Below are positions 10,259 through 21,395 of a stretch of DNA of 64,000 nucleotides, piece after piece. Within the stretch, counting starts at the first letter, position 1; every line of letters begins with the position of its first letter. Source of the stretch: Daucus carota subsp. sativus (lineage: Eukaryota; Streptophyta; Magnoliopsida; Apiales; Apiaceae). The notes under the pieces were generated by a model. That model searched no databases, was not told the DNA's origin, and saw only the letters and a list, made by a program, of their open reading frames with translations. The stretch is taken from NCBI RefSeq assembly GCF_001625215.2, contig NC_030387.2, positions 1,764,501 through 1,828,500 on the forward strand. The letters run 5' to 3'. Made by a program: the position numbers and the translations under genes.

Positions 10259-11099
10259 TACTATAGTTGAAAAGCATCAGAATAACATGCAATTATCAAG
10301 CTTATGAAACGAAAACATCATTGGCATAAAGGAAGAAGCTATACAAGATCTTACAGAAAGTTCTGCTGTGCACAGAGTTTTTTCTCATAGTATAAGATTG
10401 TAATTAAATGGCACGTACGGGTAGCCTAGGCATGGCCATATTGACTATGCACAGTGTTCTTGATACACTGCTACTTGAAAATGATTAAAAGTATTTTGAT
10501 GATTTAAGAAACCCATGAGTCGGGACTCAAAATCATCTTTCGTAATTTATCTATGTATTTCCATGAGGAATCATTCAAGTCTTCACTCTGAATGGCTCTC
10601 TTAATTTTAATAAAAACAGAAAACAGAATTGTGCTTACTTTGTCGGTATTTAGGATGTTACAACTTGGTTCTGAGAAATTTGTGTCTTTACTTTTTGAAA
10701 ACTTGGTTCTGAGAAATTTTAAGGATAGACTCTAAAATCCATATAATAATTCTAGTAACATCGATCATGTGTAGTCTTGAATTTCAGTCGAAGATTTGAA
10801 TCTATCTCGAATACAAAATCAACATAAGTATGAAATACATTGCTCCAAAGATAACCAATCATAAAATTTTATTCTGCAGAATCAGAATTTTTAGCCAACG
10901 AGGTATTAGATGGACCGGAGAATTAGAAAACTGCATTTGCCTTGTTCTATTTCCACTGCAAGCTAGTTTCGTTAACTTTGTGGAAAACAATGGAATATGT
11001 ATAATATATATTACAACCAAATTAAATCATTACATATTACATTTTACAACAAAGCAAACAAAAAATCTTGCCTAATATGTATTTATATATTCAAAATCC
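10259..11099. repeat. Repeat unit B, rearranged
   Basis: 10259-10640 matches 2880-3215, and 10650-10720 matches the end of unit A (5079-5140). About 10740-11099 then matches 16845-17218, the sequence next to the intact GEM-like gene. The order indicates that a piece of the 16-22 kb region was copied into unit B. No gene of its own is visible. Confidence 0.6.
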
Positions 11100-11551
11100 T
11101 CATTGAACGTGAAAAACTGCTTTCTGAATGTATGTGATGGTCCTCCGATGATTCAAGAACCCCATAAACCAGAACTCGAAATTATCATGTGTCACTATTT
11201 CTATATACTTTCTTGATGGTTGCTTCACATTTTCACTTTCGCTAGCTCTCATGATCTTTCCGAGAGGGATTGCAACCTTGTAATGCACTCTGATACACTC
11301 CCCATTCGGAGAAAAAACTTTCATTGTTCTTTCGCTGCAGAAGGCAACTTTCTCGGTGGATACAAAGAGTAAGCCTGCTAATGGACCAGCTGTTGTGGAC
11401 AGATAACACTGAGAAACCTTCAATAGTTTCTCTCCTTCTCTGGCATTAAAATTTTGTTTGAATATCTTCTTTACTCCGCCTACTTGTATGATTTTCGCTC
11501 CCAGACTCAATTTTCCTTTCACGGTTGTACTTATCTTGGATCCTATTCTCT
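11100..11551 (-). pseudogene. GEM-like GRAM-domain protein, last exon only
   Basis: The stretch has the same length (452 nt) as the last exon of the intact gene at 22072-22523, is nearly identical in protein sequence and keeps the splice acceptor. It encodes the GRAM core with VKGKLSLGAKIIQVGGVKK, CYLSTTAGPLAGLLFVSTEK and the end EFWFMGFLNHR. Upstream the intron continues for about 120 nt and then joins repeat-unit sequence, so both upstream exons are missing. The frame is open from an internal Met, but the product would lack the conserved N-terminus. Confidence 0.75.
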
Positions 11552-12230
11552 CTGCAAATCATCGATCGGGCAATAAAAAGTTACTACTCAGAAAGATGTG
11601 GCAGGACTTTGATCAAGCAGAAGGAATTTGTAAAAAAAACAGGGAGAAGTTTTACCATTGCATGACAATAAATCTATAACTACGTGATCTCGACATAATG
11701 TTGTAATCATGAACCGCGGTGAGCCCATCATGAGGACTGTTAATTCAAGATTGACCCGAGAAAGAGTTGTTTATTTGAACAATGAAAGCCGCCAGGACTG
11801 TTAATTCAAGATTGACCCACAAACAGTTTGAAACAATCTTTTCAAGTGATAACCTGGTTTGCATGCATTTTCGACTTATTAATCTATGTTGAATGCTTTG
11901 AAAAACCATCATCCTTATGTGTAAAGTACTGAACTTTATGCGGCCATCTAAATTGAATCTTAGAATACACAACAATTATCTATTCGACTCTTTGAGAACT
12001 TATCCAGAATAGAGTTAATCCATCACAAGTCATATGCTCACCAATCTTCATATGAGAGTGTTGTCTCTAAGATTACTTCGGTCTATTACTTTTCACACAT
12101 CATAATCCACCAAGCATCTTATTAGGCACATGTTTAAAACTTTTTTTTTTTTTGTTTTTATAATAAGTTTTTAGATTTAAGAAAGAGTTGAGAAGATGCA
12201 ATAACAACAAATGCATACTAGAAAAATTTA
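11552..12230. repeat. Remainder of the GEM-like intron and repeat unit B
   Basis: About 11552-11670 is intron sequence shared with 22524-22640. From about 11672 the sequence matches 3650-4580. Its last nine bases, AAAAATTTA, are the left target duplication of the Pack-MULE. No gene is present. Confidence 0.6.
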
Positions 12231-14165
12231 GAGTGATTGACACTTTGCACCCCTTATGTTTAGGCGCTTTTTCGATTTGGTCTCAAACAATTTTTTTTAG
12301 CAGTATGCACCCTAAAGTTTAAAAAGCGCTTCGCTTTGCACCCCTTTGACCCCTCTCCGTTTAATTGACCGTTACAGTTAACAGATGTGGGGTTTACACT
12401 TTGCACCCCACATCTGTTAATTTTTTTTCATGAGTATTTTGTATCGGCTAATACGAAAAAGGGTGACAATTGAAGGACCTGAATTTTAAAATATCCTTAC
12501 AGCAAATGAAAATTGTATTATTATTGACTTCATCTGTAACTAATAGAAATGGATGATAGATATTCTTTCAATAACAGGTAAAGATTTTTTAATTATAGCA
12601 GATAAAGTATTGATCACTTAGATAAAAGAATTTTCAGAATCAGGGAAGAAAGAAAACTGTTTAACAAATAAAATCTAATTATAATTCCTGCCAAACTCGA
12701 GCTAACTTCCATCAACTTGGCTTGATTTAAAATCGTGACAATAAAGTTTGGTTGATTGATCGTGCCAATTCACAGATTAAGTAGATTTGTGGCCGATAAC
12801 CTTTGGATTTCATGTACAAACTTGTAGGCCTTAAATTGGCCACGTAACTTAAAAACTGCTATAAGCTTCACTAGGCCTTGAATAACCAGGACTTTGTATC
12901 AGTTCTTTAGTGATAGAACAAATTATCTATGATGGTGCTCATCATCCAATCTCATCATTATATTTACCGGTCTTCGCCATTAGGTTCACCGGGGAATGTT
13001 TCTCATGATTAATTCCAAAAATTTCTTCTCCGTATGTTATTCACTGCAGCTTCAATACTTTTCCAGTTTTCTGTCCCAATTAACACATGTAAAAAGCTTC
13101 AAGGACTAAGACATACTAATTGATGAATACGCAGATAGATATAATTTTGATAGACAAATGATGAAAAGTTTGATAACACAGGACACGACAAAACTCATCG
13201 ACCTGAAGCATTCATCTTTGGGCATGGACATTACACTACCAGAACTGGAAGTTACACGGTGGCCATTCTTTGTATTTCTTGGAGGCTCCATGTTTTGCCT
13301 CCTCTCAAGCAGCATTTGCCACCTCTTCTGCTGCAATTCCCATCCCATGAATATCTTAATGCTCCGAATAGACTACGTGGGAATCGCAGTCATGATCATC
13401 ACCTCTTTTTTCCCTCCAATCTACTACATCTTTCAATGCTCCCCACACTGGCAAATTCTCTACCTTAGCTGTATCACAATTATGGGCATATTCACTATCA
13501 CAAGTTCGTAACATTGCTCTCTCCCGTATTTTCAACAAATAAATTTCGCTCATTTAGAGCCTCGCTATTTGTGGCAATGGGGCTGTTTGGTGGCCTAGTG
13601 CTTGCAGTTCACGCAATGGTAGTGAACTGGGATCAACCCAGCAGGAACATCATACTTGGTAACGAACTGGCCATGACACTTTCTTATCTAATTGGCACAC
13701 TCTTCTATGTCACCCGGATTCCTGAGAGGTGGAGGCCTGGGTGGTTTGATCTAGCCAGACACAGCCACCAGATATTTCATGTGTTTGTAATCATGGGTGC
13801 ATTGTCGCATTATGGCGCTGCACTTGTATTTCTTGGTTTTCGCAGTAAGATTGACTGTGAAACCAACATGTCCTATAACTTCAGCAGAGTTAAATTCAGG
13901 TCCTTCAATTGTCATCTTTTCCTATTAGCCGATACAAAATACTCATGAAAAAAATTAACAGATATGGGGTGCAGAGTGCAAAGTGTGGGATGCAAAGTGT
14001 AAACCCCACATTTGTTAACTTTAACGGTCAATTAAACGGAGAGTGGTCAAAGGGATGCAAAGCGAAGCGCTTTTCAAACTTTAGGGTGCATACTGTCAAA
14101 AAAAATTATTTGAGACCAAATTGAAAAAGCGCCTAAACATAAGGGGTGCAAAGTGTCAATCACTC
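12231..14165 (+). mobile_element. Pack-MULE carrying a heptahelical-protein gene fragment
   Basis: This 1935-bp element has long terminal inverted repeats of about 260 bp. The left starts GAGTGATTGACACTTTG and the right is its reverse complement with few differences. A 9-bp target duplication flanks it (AAAAATTTA at 12222-12230, AAATATTTA at 14166-14174, one mismatch). The paralogous empty site at 4572-4580 has a single AAAAATTTA. Long repeats and a 9-bp duplication define Mutator-like elements. It has no transposase, but it carries an HHP gene fragment in the interior. Its terminal repeats are unrelated to those of the autonomous MULE at 17.2 kb, so a different transposase mobilised it. Confidence 0.9.
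13158..13845 (+). pseudogene. Captured fragment of a heptahelical (HHP/PAQR-type) membrane protein
   Basis: The two parts, 13158-13504 and about 13513-13845, encode transmembrane segments of the plant HHP family, which is related to adiponectin/progestin receptors. Diagnostic stretches are VTRWPFFVFLGGSMFCLLSS, SSICHLFCC, DYVGIAVMIITSFFPPIYY and HSHQIFHVFVIMGALSHYGA. The join should read ITLLSPVFS, but about 11 extra nucleotides with a stop (TCG TAA) shift the frame. The N-terminal part with the first helices and the extreme C-terminus are missing. The fragment lies entirely within the Pack-MULE and has no start of its own, so it is a captured pseudogene. Confidence 0.85.
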
Positions 14166-14174
14166 AAATATTTA

Positions 14175-15417
14175 TGTTAATAAGAAGAACCATTCACATC
14201 AAGATCAATACACTCATTATGAGAAAAATCCAGACTTACTTCCTACATTTCTAAAAATTAATGGATTTACGGTGGTGGCCGAGAATAGGCGTATATTTCT
14301 ACTATCAATTTATTCAAATGGTTTGTTTGTATTTTAGTTTACTTCAATATCCTACCATATAATATTTTTTTGCTAACTACGTATATACACATTTAACATA
14401 AAATAGTCACAATACACAAATTTTGTAAAATTTTTGTAACACACAAAAAGTATGATCTTGATAAAATACATATATTTCACATTGACGGTAGGAATAACAT
14501 CAGAAGTGAACAAATCAATGTTTTTTACTCTAAATTTGAACATATATGAGAACTGTAATTGTCTATATGGAGTAGAGAATCTACAAGCACTATGGCAGAT
14601 AATCGGTAGATCATGATTTAAGACCGGGATGTTAGAGCTTGGTTCTTCCAAAGTTGTGCTTTACTTTTTGACACTTGTATCTGACAATATTTTTTAGAAT
14701 ATAATGGAAATAGTACCACAGACCGTTTAAACCCGAGCATGAAGCCATTTTCTAGTTTATTTGTGTAATAAGTCCGAAATCAGCTTAAAACTAAAAATAG
14801 TCAAAACTGACCTAAAGTCATAAATTAATACGATGTACTTATTTATCAACTTGTTTTATTTTTATGATTTTTTTAATAAAAATCAATTTCAACATTAAAA
14901 TAAGTAATCTATTTTTTTATAATTTTAATAAATATAGGTCATCTATAATAAAAATTACCCAAATAACTTGGTTTAGGATCATTCACGTATTCGCTCTAAA
15001 TCGCTTGAATCTCTTAAGAAAAATAAAAAATGAAATTGTGCTTACTTTCTCTGTATTACTCTAAGTTTTAAATTTTAGTTTACTTTAATATCCTACCATA
15101 TAACTTGTTTGCTAACTAATATATACACATTTAAGATATAATATAGTCACATTTCACAAAATTTGTCAATTTTTGTAACACACAAAAAGTATGATCCGGA
15201 TAAAAATACATATATCATGATCGTGAGAATAACATATTATAACATATCATAGGTGAATACATCAATGTTTTTTTCCCTATTGTATTAATAATTAGGATGT
15301 AACCGGGACTCTAAATTTGAATCCGACATATATGGGACAGTGAAGGAGCAGAAAATCTACAAGTGTACGCAGATAACTAATGGATCATGATTTAAGACCT
15401 GGATGTTACAACTTGGC
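14175..15417. repeat. End of repeat unit B, MITE-like sequence, start of unit C
   Basis: 14175-14690 matches 4580-5140. About 14700-14975 resembles, in reverse orientation, the MITE sequence at 6022-6260. 14980-15060 matches 3131-3215, and 15061-15417 matches 4727-5090. The small open frames here are AT-rich and show no coding character. Confidence 0.55.
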
Positions 15418-15759
15418 TGTGCAAAATTTTATTTTATTTTATTTCAAAAAATGAGAATAAATCTCACAAATATGAATCGGCAATTCACCGTAATAATTCT
15501 TTCATTCAAGAAAGCTTATTATCTAACCGTCGGACATGCAAGATGACCGGGGAAATTTAGACAATAAAACTTTAATGTCCGAAAAGAAAAACCGGTCTTC
15601 TTCCAAGAATCCTGAAAATAAAACAATGAAAACAAGAAAAATATAAGACGATATATATTAGATTACATAAATTATAAAAATATATTCAATAATTAATTAT
15701 TAATAATATCACGTGTATATGTATGTGCTGATCAAAATATTTACACAATTATGATAACT

Positions 15760-15965
15760 TATAATTGAGACAATTAAACTCTTAATTAAGGCACAATTAA
15801 TAAAATATTAACGCTCTTAATTAAGACACATTAACGCCCATTAAAATGGCACAATTAACATCCTCAATTATGAGGCACGGTTGACGCCCTTGATTATGAG
15901 GCCCATAACGCTCTCAATTATGAGGCACAAATAACGCCTTCAATTAAGGCACAATTAACGCTTTC
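15760..15965. repeat. Imperfect minisatellite, period about 30-35 bp
   Basis: Six or so degenerate units have the pattern CAATTATGAGGCAC followed by AATTAACGCC. Later units are better conserved than earlier ones. The array lies within the retroposed insertion and has no coding content. Confidence 0.6.
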
Positions 15966-16181
15966 CTTTCTGAAGGCGGATCTACCGTCGCCGCAACTCT
16001 CAGCCACCGCCTCTACCACTGCTACGCTATCTCCCTCGCACATGACCGCAAAATCATAACCTCATATTGTCAACCGATTACTCAGCAGGCACAAATCAAA
16101 CAAAAAGTTTAATTAAAATCAAACAAATCACTATAATCAACAGCAATTAATCATAATTTAATCAAACAAAAAGAAGTTCAT

Positions 16182-16517
16182 TCAACTGGAAAATAATTGA
16201 ACGAAAGACGCATATGTTTTGAAAACCGTTACTTTATTCACCGGCTGATAAAAGACGGGGAGAACTCCGGCGGAGAGACGATCGTCGGAGTAGTAGACTT
16301 GTATGGAGCTTTTCTTCTCGTAGTAGATTCCGATTTTGTCGTTCGGATTGTTCGCGCTGATACTGACGTCGAACTCCGGTGAAATAGGGCGAGATGAAGA
16401 GAGATTGAAGCCGATGATTGCGATCGAATCGACGGTGTACTTCGGCGATTCCGGCTTGTAGACGAAGTAAAACACCGTGGCGGCGATTCCGAGAAAGATA
16501 AGGAGGAGAATCGCAGT
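16182..16517 (-). pseudogene. Fragment of an NDR1/HIN1-like (NHL, LEA-2 fold) gene
   Basis: The minus-strand frame encodes a membrane anchor (AILLLIFLGIAATVFYFVYK) directly followed by PESPKYTVDSIAI and the LEA-2 stretch PEFDVSISANNPNDKIGIYY. This is the arrangement of plant NHL proteins, which sit in the plasma membrane and are linked to defence. The cytosolic N-terminus and the C-terminal half of the LEA-2 domain are missing. The frame ends in unrelated residues after VTVFKT. It begins exactly at the edge of the retroposed insertion. Confidence 0.7.
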
Positions 16518-16567
16518 TGTGCAAAATTTTTGTCTTTACTATTTGACAACTTGGTTCTGAGAATTTT

Positions 16568-16823
16568 TGTTAGAATATAAGATGCTTCTGGTAAACCCTT
16601 CTCAAAACATCTCGAGATTTTAGAAGAATTAATCATTTAATATAGTATCAGAGCTCAGTATCACGGCATAATCGGGTTCGATCCCGAAGCTGGGCGTCCG
16701 TGATCTACTCTCGACCAAAAATGAGCTTTTGAGTGAGGGGCCGGGGAATGTCGGAATATATATAACATCATCCTCGTAAGCCCTCCTCCCAAACACAGGT
16801 TTAGAAGAATTGGTCACTTGACA
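16568..16823 (+). mobile_element. Complete TRIM retrotransposon with 75-bp LTRs
   Basis: The left LTR (16568-16642) and right LTR (16749-16823) are 75 bp each, start TGTTAGAATA or TGTCGGAATA and share the internal GTAARCCCTYCTC. A primer-binding site (TAGTATCAGAGC, one change from the initiator tRNA-Met complement) follows the left LTR. A purine tract (GAGGGGCCGGGGAA) precedes the right LTR. The 5-bp duplication ATTTT flanks the element (16563-16567, 16824-16828). The internal 106 bp encode nothing but contain a hairpin with GGTTCGATCCC. At 256 bp overall this is a very small member of the terminal-repeat-in-miniature class. Confidence 0.8.
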
Positions 16824-16828
16824 ATTTT

Positions 16829-17211
16829 CTACGATCTAACTCTCAAAATCATATACAAATTCTAGTAACATCGATCATGTGCAATTCTTAGGGTCATATT
16901 ATGAAATTCAGTCGAAGATTTGAATCTATCTCGAATTCAAAATCAACAAGTATGAAACACAATGCTCCAAAGCAAACCCATCTTTAAAATTTATTTTGCA
17001 GAATCAGAATTTTTTAGCCAATGAGGTATTAGTTGGACCGGAGAATTAGAGAACTGCATCTGCCTTCTTCTATTTCCACTCCCAGCTAATTTCTTTAACT
17101 TTGTAAATTAATCTGGAAACAATGGAATATGTATAATATATTACCACCAAATCATTACATATTACATTTTACAACCAAGCAAACAAAAAATCTTGCCTAA
17201 TATGTATTTAT
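16829..17211. repeat. Repeat sequence shared with 10740-11090
   Basis: This stretch is nearly identical to about 10745-11090, starting AACATCGATCATGTG. It was the sequence downstream of the GEM-like gene before the MULE inserted. No gene is present. Confidence 0.6.
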
Positions 17212-17865
17212 ATACTCAAAAGGGTTTTATATCAATTAAACCACCCAATTCACTCCGAAATCTCAATTAGACCACCCAAAAAAAAAGTATATCATTTAAA
17301 ACATTAATTTAAGATAAAATATCACTCCGTTAGATGATGTCAGCATTTTAAACAGAAAACGTTTGATTCCGTCAATTAGTCAGCAGTTAAGTGCACGTTG
17401 CACCACCTGGACGCCACGTAGTGCATTACATGGCAGCAGCTGAGTCAAATAATCAAAAAGTAAAATAAAGGAATTAATAGCAAATAAAGAATAGAATAAA
17501 AGTAAAAAAAACATAAGTATAAGAGAGGATATAGGCGGGGATTTGAAAAGATAAACCCTAATTAAACCCCTCTTGGAGATAATGAGAATTGGGGATAATC
17601 TACAGCTTCGTTGAAATCGATCAGCTGAAGGAAGGATCAACGTTTAATCATACATTTGAAGCACCTACGATCAGTAAAGCAAGCGTATTCACAGCATCGA
17701 ACAAGGTAATTTTCGTTTCTTAAAACCCTATTTTACTGTTCACTATAATATGCATATTGTATTGATCTGTGTATGTATGTTTTGTGTTCATTCTTGTGAT
17801 TGGTATGTATATATTTTGAATTTAAATCGTTTATGTGTACTGAGATGATGAATGCATGTTACAGT

Positions 17866-20800
17866 ATGTTTATGGATATAGAGATTCACCACCATGGGAC
17901 TTTCACATCTGATGCAAGAAACCCTAGGTATATTGGTGGATATATCGATGTGATTAAGCAGTTTGATATTGATTTGCTGTCATTTAGGGATTTAGATGAT
18001 TTTGCAGACAATTATGGTTACAGTGCTGAGTGTTTAGTCCATTTTAAGAATGATGGTAAAAATATGTGCAATGGGATGAGGTTGTTATATGATGATGATA
18101 CTGTTAGGGAGTGTGTTAATGTTTGCAAGCCTTATGGTAAAATTGAACTTTACATTGATCACTCATTCACGGATGACCTGACTGTTAAAGATAAGGGTAA
18201 GAAACCTTTAGTTGAGGAAGAGCACAGTGAGGATATGGAGGAGAATGATGACAGTGAGGATGGAGATTTTGAGTACAATGGTTCTGAGAGTGAGGGCAGT
18301 GACAGTGGGAATTCTTTTGTAGTTGACAGTGATGAAGAATTAAGAGAAAATCAAAATAAATCTAAGAAATTTAGGGATGAAATGAGAACTGCAATGGCCA
18401 CACCTACAGCTTTTAATGAGGAAGAATATGAGTCTGATGACTTGAGGTCCATTGATTCCTCAAGTGAGGATGAAAATACAAAGGTTGGATACATAGGGCC
18501 TCCTCCTAATTTGTTGCAGAAGAAAAAAAGGAAAGTTATGGGTATTTCAAGCAGGTCTGGTAAGTTTCAGTGGGAAGTTGGGATGGCTTTTGTAAGCATG
18601 GAGGAGTTTAGGGAGCAAGTTAGGAGCTATGGTTTGGAGGAAAGGAGGGGTGTGCATTTTGTATGTAATGAGCCTGACAGAGCACATGTAAAGTGTGAAA
18701 TTGGCTGTCCTTTTAGGATTTGGGTTAGAAGGCAGAAGAAGACTGAAATTGTAGAAATTAAGACACTGGTAACTGAGCATCTTTGCACCAAGCCATATAA
18801 GAACAAGCTTGCTAGCGTAAAGTATTTAGTTGAGAGATATGGTGAGAGAATCAGAAAAAATCCGCAATGGAGAGTGAAGGAGATAATTGAGACAATAAGG
18901 AATGAGATGGAAGTAGATGTGCCTTGGATAAAAATTATGAGAGTGAAGAAATCAGCCCTTGATGGTGTTGCAGAAGAGTTGACACGACATTATTCAAGGG
19001 TGAGGGACTTTGCTCATGAGGTTCTTAAGAGTAATCCACACAACACAGTTAAGATATGTGGCACAAGACTGAATGATGGTGATGTGAACAGATTCAAGAG
19101 ATTGTATTTATGCTTTGCTGCATTGAAAAATGGCTGGAAATCTGGTTGTAGACCACTGCTTGGGTTGGATGGATGTTTCCTGAAATCTGTCTGTGGAGGG
19201 CAATTACTGAGTGCAGTGGGGAGAGATGGGAATAACTGTATGTATCCAGTCTGTTTTGCAGTTGTAGAAAGTGAAAATACTGACAGTTGGAGGTGGTTTA
19301 TTGAGCTGATGAAAAATGATTTGGATCTGGATGACGGCATAGGATTAACTCTCATCAGTGATCAACAAAAGGTACTTGCTGCATACTTATTATACTTGCT
19401 TCAATTTCCATTCAGTCATACACAACTGTTTAATTTTATTCTTGTGCAGGGTCTTGAAAATGCAGTCAAAGAAATCTTGCCAAAAGCTGAACATAGATTT
19501 TGTACAAGACACATCTACTCCAATCTTAGAAAGAAGTAAGTACTTGCTGCATACTTAATAATATTGTTTAAGTTTCCATAATTATTGATTATGTTTTGCC
19601 CTGTACCTTGTGATTTAGATTTCCATCTGGTGTAATTAAAAAGGCATTTTGGAATGCTGCTTGTTCTACTCACCCAGCTGCACATAAGAACTTCATGAAA
19701 CAAATTGAAAATCACTCAAAGTTGGCAGCTGCTAGCTTGAACAGGATAGATGCCAAGACATGGTCCAAAGCCTTTATTTCAACTGTGCCAAAAGCCGATA
19801 ATATAGAGAACAATATGTCAGAGTGCTTCAACTCTTGGATCATCAATGAAAGGTACTTGCATCCATCAGCTTTTATTGTACTCTTAATTTTCTTGCATTT
19901 GTACAGTAATCTCAATAATCTCAAAAAATTTAAAAGGTACTTGCATCTTCTGGACATGATACAAGAAATTCATTTCAAGTTATTGAGGAGGGTAACAGAA
20001 AAGAGGGGAGAAATAAGGGACAGTAATTGGGATATATGTCCTAAAATCAAGAAAATTTTAGATGCAAACATTATGCAGTCTAGGAAATGGAGGGCTGTTT
20101 GGGATGGAGAGAGTAAATATCAGGTTAAATACAACACAAGGTTTGTGACAGTTGATCTTGATAGTAGAAGTTGTGACTGTAGAAACTTTGACTTGACTGG
20201 AATACCATGCAGTCATGCACTGGCTGCTATTTATGATAGAAGGGGACAACCTGTAGACTATTTATCAGATTATTACAAGAGGGATAAGTATGCAGCTGCC
20301 TATGCATTTCCTTTAACAGCATTAAAAGGTGTTGATTACTGGGATTTCCATGATGATGAGGTGTTACTCCCCCCTGAACTCCCAAAAAAACTGAGAGGCA
20401 GGCCTAAGAGATTAAGGAGGAGGGAGGAGTGGGAGGGAGGAACTCAAGGGAAAGCAAAGGTGACAGAGGAACAAGTGCAAAGATGGAGCAGCAAAAGGGT
20501 GCATCACTGCAGCAAGTGTAAAAAGCCAGGTCATAGAAAGCCTAAATGTCCAGAGCTGGTGGCTGTTGGTGAACAAGAACAAGGTGACACTACTGCAACT
20601 GAAGGTGGCCAACAACAAGAGTCTAGGACTGAATTTGCTGGACATGAACAAGATGTTGGGATTGGTGAAGAACAAGATTTTGGAATGGGTGAAGATATTG
20701 GTGGACATGAAGAAACTGCTAGGACTGCAACAAAATTGATGGATCAAGCTGATGAATCTGCAAGTATGAGTAAGGTTCAGAGGAAAACTCTTGGTATTAA

Positions 20801-21161
20801 AAGGCCAAAGCTAGCTATTAGAAGGCCAAAGTGTAGCAACATCCCCACACAAGCTTCACAGACATCTCCAGCTGCTAATGAAGGTGAGTCTGCTAATCAA
20901 GGTGGTCATTTGATGCATAGAGTGCTTGGTCCATTGGGTGAGACTGCAGTTTACAAGCCTTTAAATGGTTGGGCTTTCACAGCTCCACCATATAATCAAG
21001 TGGCACCTTGGGCTGCAAGAAGGCCAGCTCCCTCAGCTCCAAGAAAACAGACTTCTTCAGCTCACTCAGCCCCAAGTCCACCTAGAAGAAGTAACAGACT
21101 GAGAAACGCCAACTTCAAAACCATCCCAAACACTGAAGATGATCCAGTCATTGTAGAATGA
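17866..21161 (+). CDS. MULE transposase (MURA-like)
   Basis: Exons 17866-19371, 19450-19535, 19619-19852 and 19937-21161 give 1016 residues. The last intron is 84 nt and open, so a retained form is possible. In order: a PB1-like N-terminal domain (about 1-110), an acidic linker (about 120-210), and the MuDR DNA-binding region (VGMAFVSMEEFREQVRSYGL, with CNEP, C..GCPF and EHLC). Then comes the DDE catalytic core with first Asp in LLGLDGCFLKS and second in LISDQQKG. A SWIM zinc finger (CDCRNFDLTGIPCSHALAAI) and a CCHC knuckle (CSKCKKPGHRKPKC) follow, and the tail is proline-rich. The start was chosen at the ATG just after a probable leader intron (17707 to about 17864). It acts in the nucleus to cut and insert the element through the terminal repeats. 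No stop or frameshift is seen once the introns are removed. Confidence 0.9.
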
Positions 21162-21395
21162 AATTAATTCTCTTGTCTACTGAAACTTTTAATTTGCTCT
21201 GTCCACTCTGTAATGCTTATCTAACATTGGCCAATCTTTTTGTTTGTCTTTTGTGGCTACTGAATCTTTTGTGAATCTTTTGGTGAATGAAATATGTGAT
21301 CTTTTGGACTATACTTTTTACGTAGCTTAGTATGTCTGAAATTGTAATGTTATTTCTCATTCATAACAATGAAAAATTACAAGTTCATGCCTTCT
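21162..21395. other. Space between the two convergent MULE genes
   Basis: This AT-rich stretch of 234 bases contains the 3' ends of both element genes. It presumably holds both polyadenylation regions. No further coding sequence is seen. Confidence 0.5.

Larger units (their letters stand above)
15431..16517 (-). mobile_element. Retroposed insertion with A-rich tail and 13-bp target duplication
   Basis: The 1087-bp insert is flanked by a perfect TGTGCAAAATTTT (15418-15430 and 16518-16530). The neighbouring copies of the repeat unit contain only one such site. Read on the minus strand it ends in an AAAT-rich tail (revcomp of 15431-15445), just before the duplication. That combination indicates LINE-type target-primed insertion of an RNA. 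It carries a truncated NHL coding region at its 5' side and a 33-bp-period repeat in the middle. Confidence 0.6.

Noticed and set aside
13106-13348. Minus-strand frame over the HHP fragment
   Set aside because: It is the antisense shadow of the plus-strand HHP coding sequence, which has clear family motifs.
19853-19936. Coding sequence in the third intron of the transposase
   Set aside because: It is open, but the flanking AG/GTACTTGCATC duplication and the family alignment (INERYLHLLDM) favour an intron. Retention cannot be excluded.
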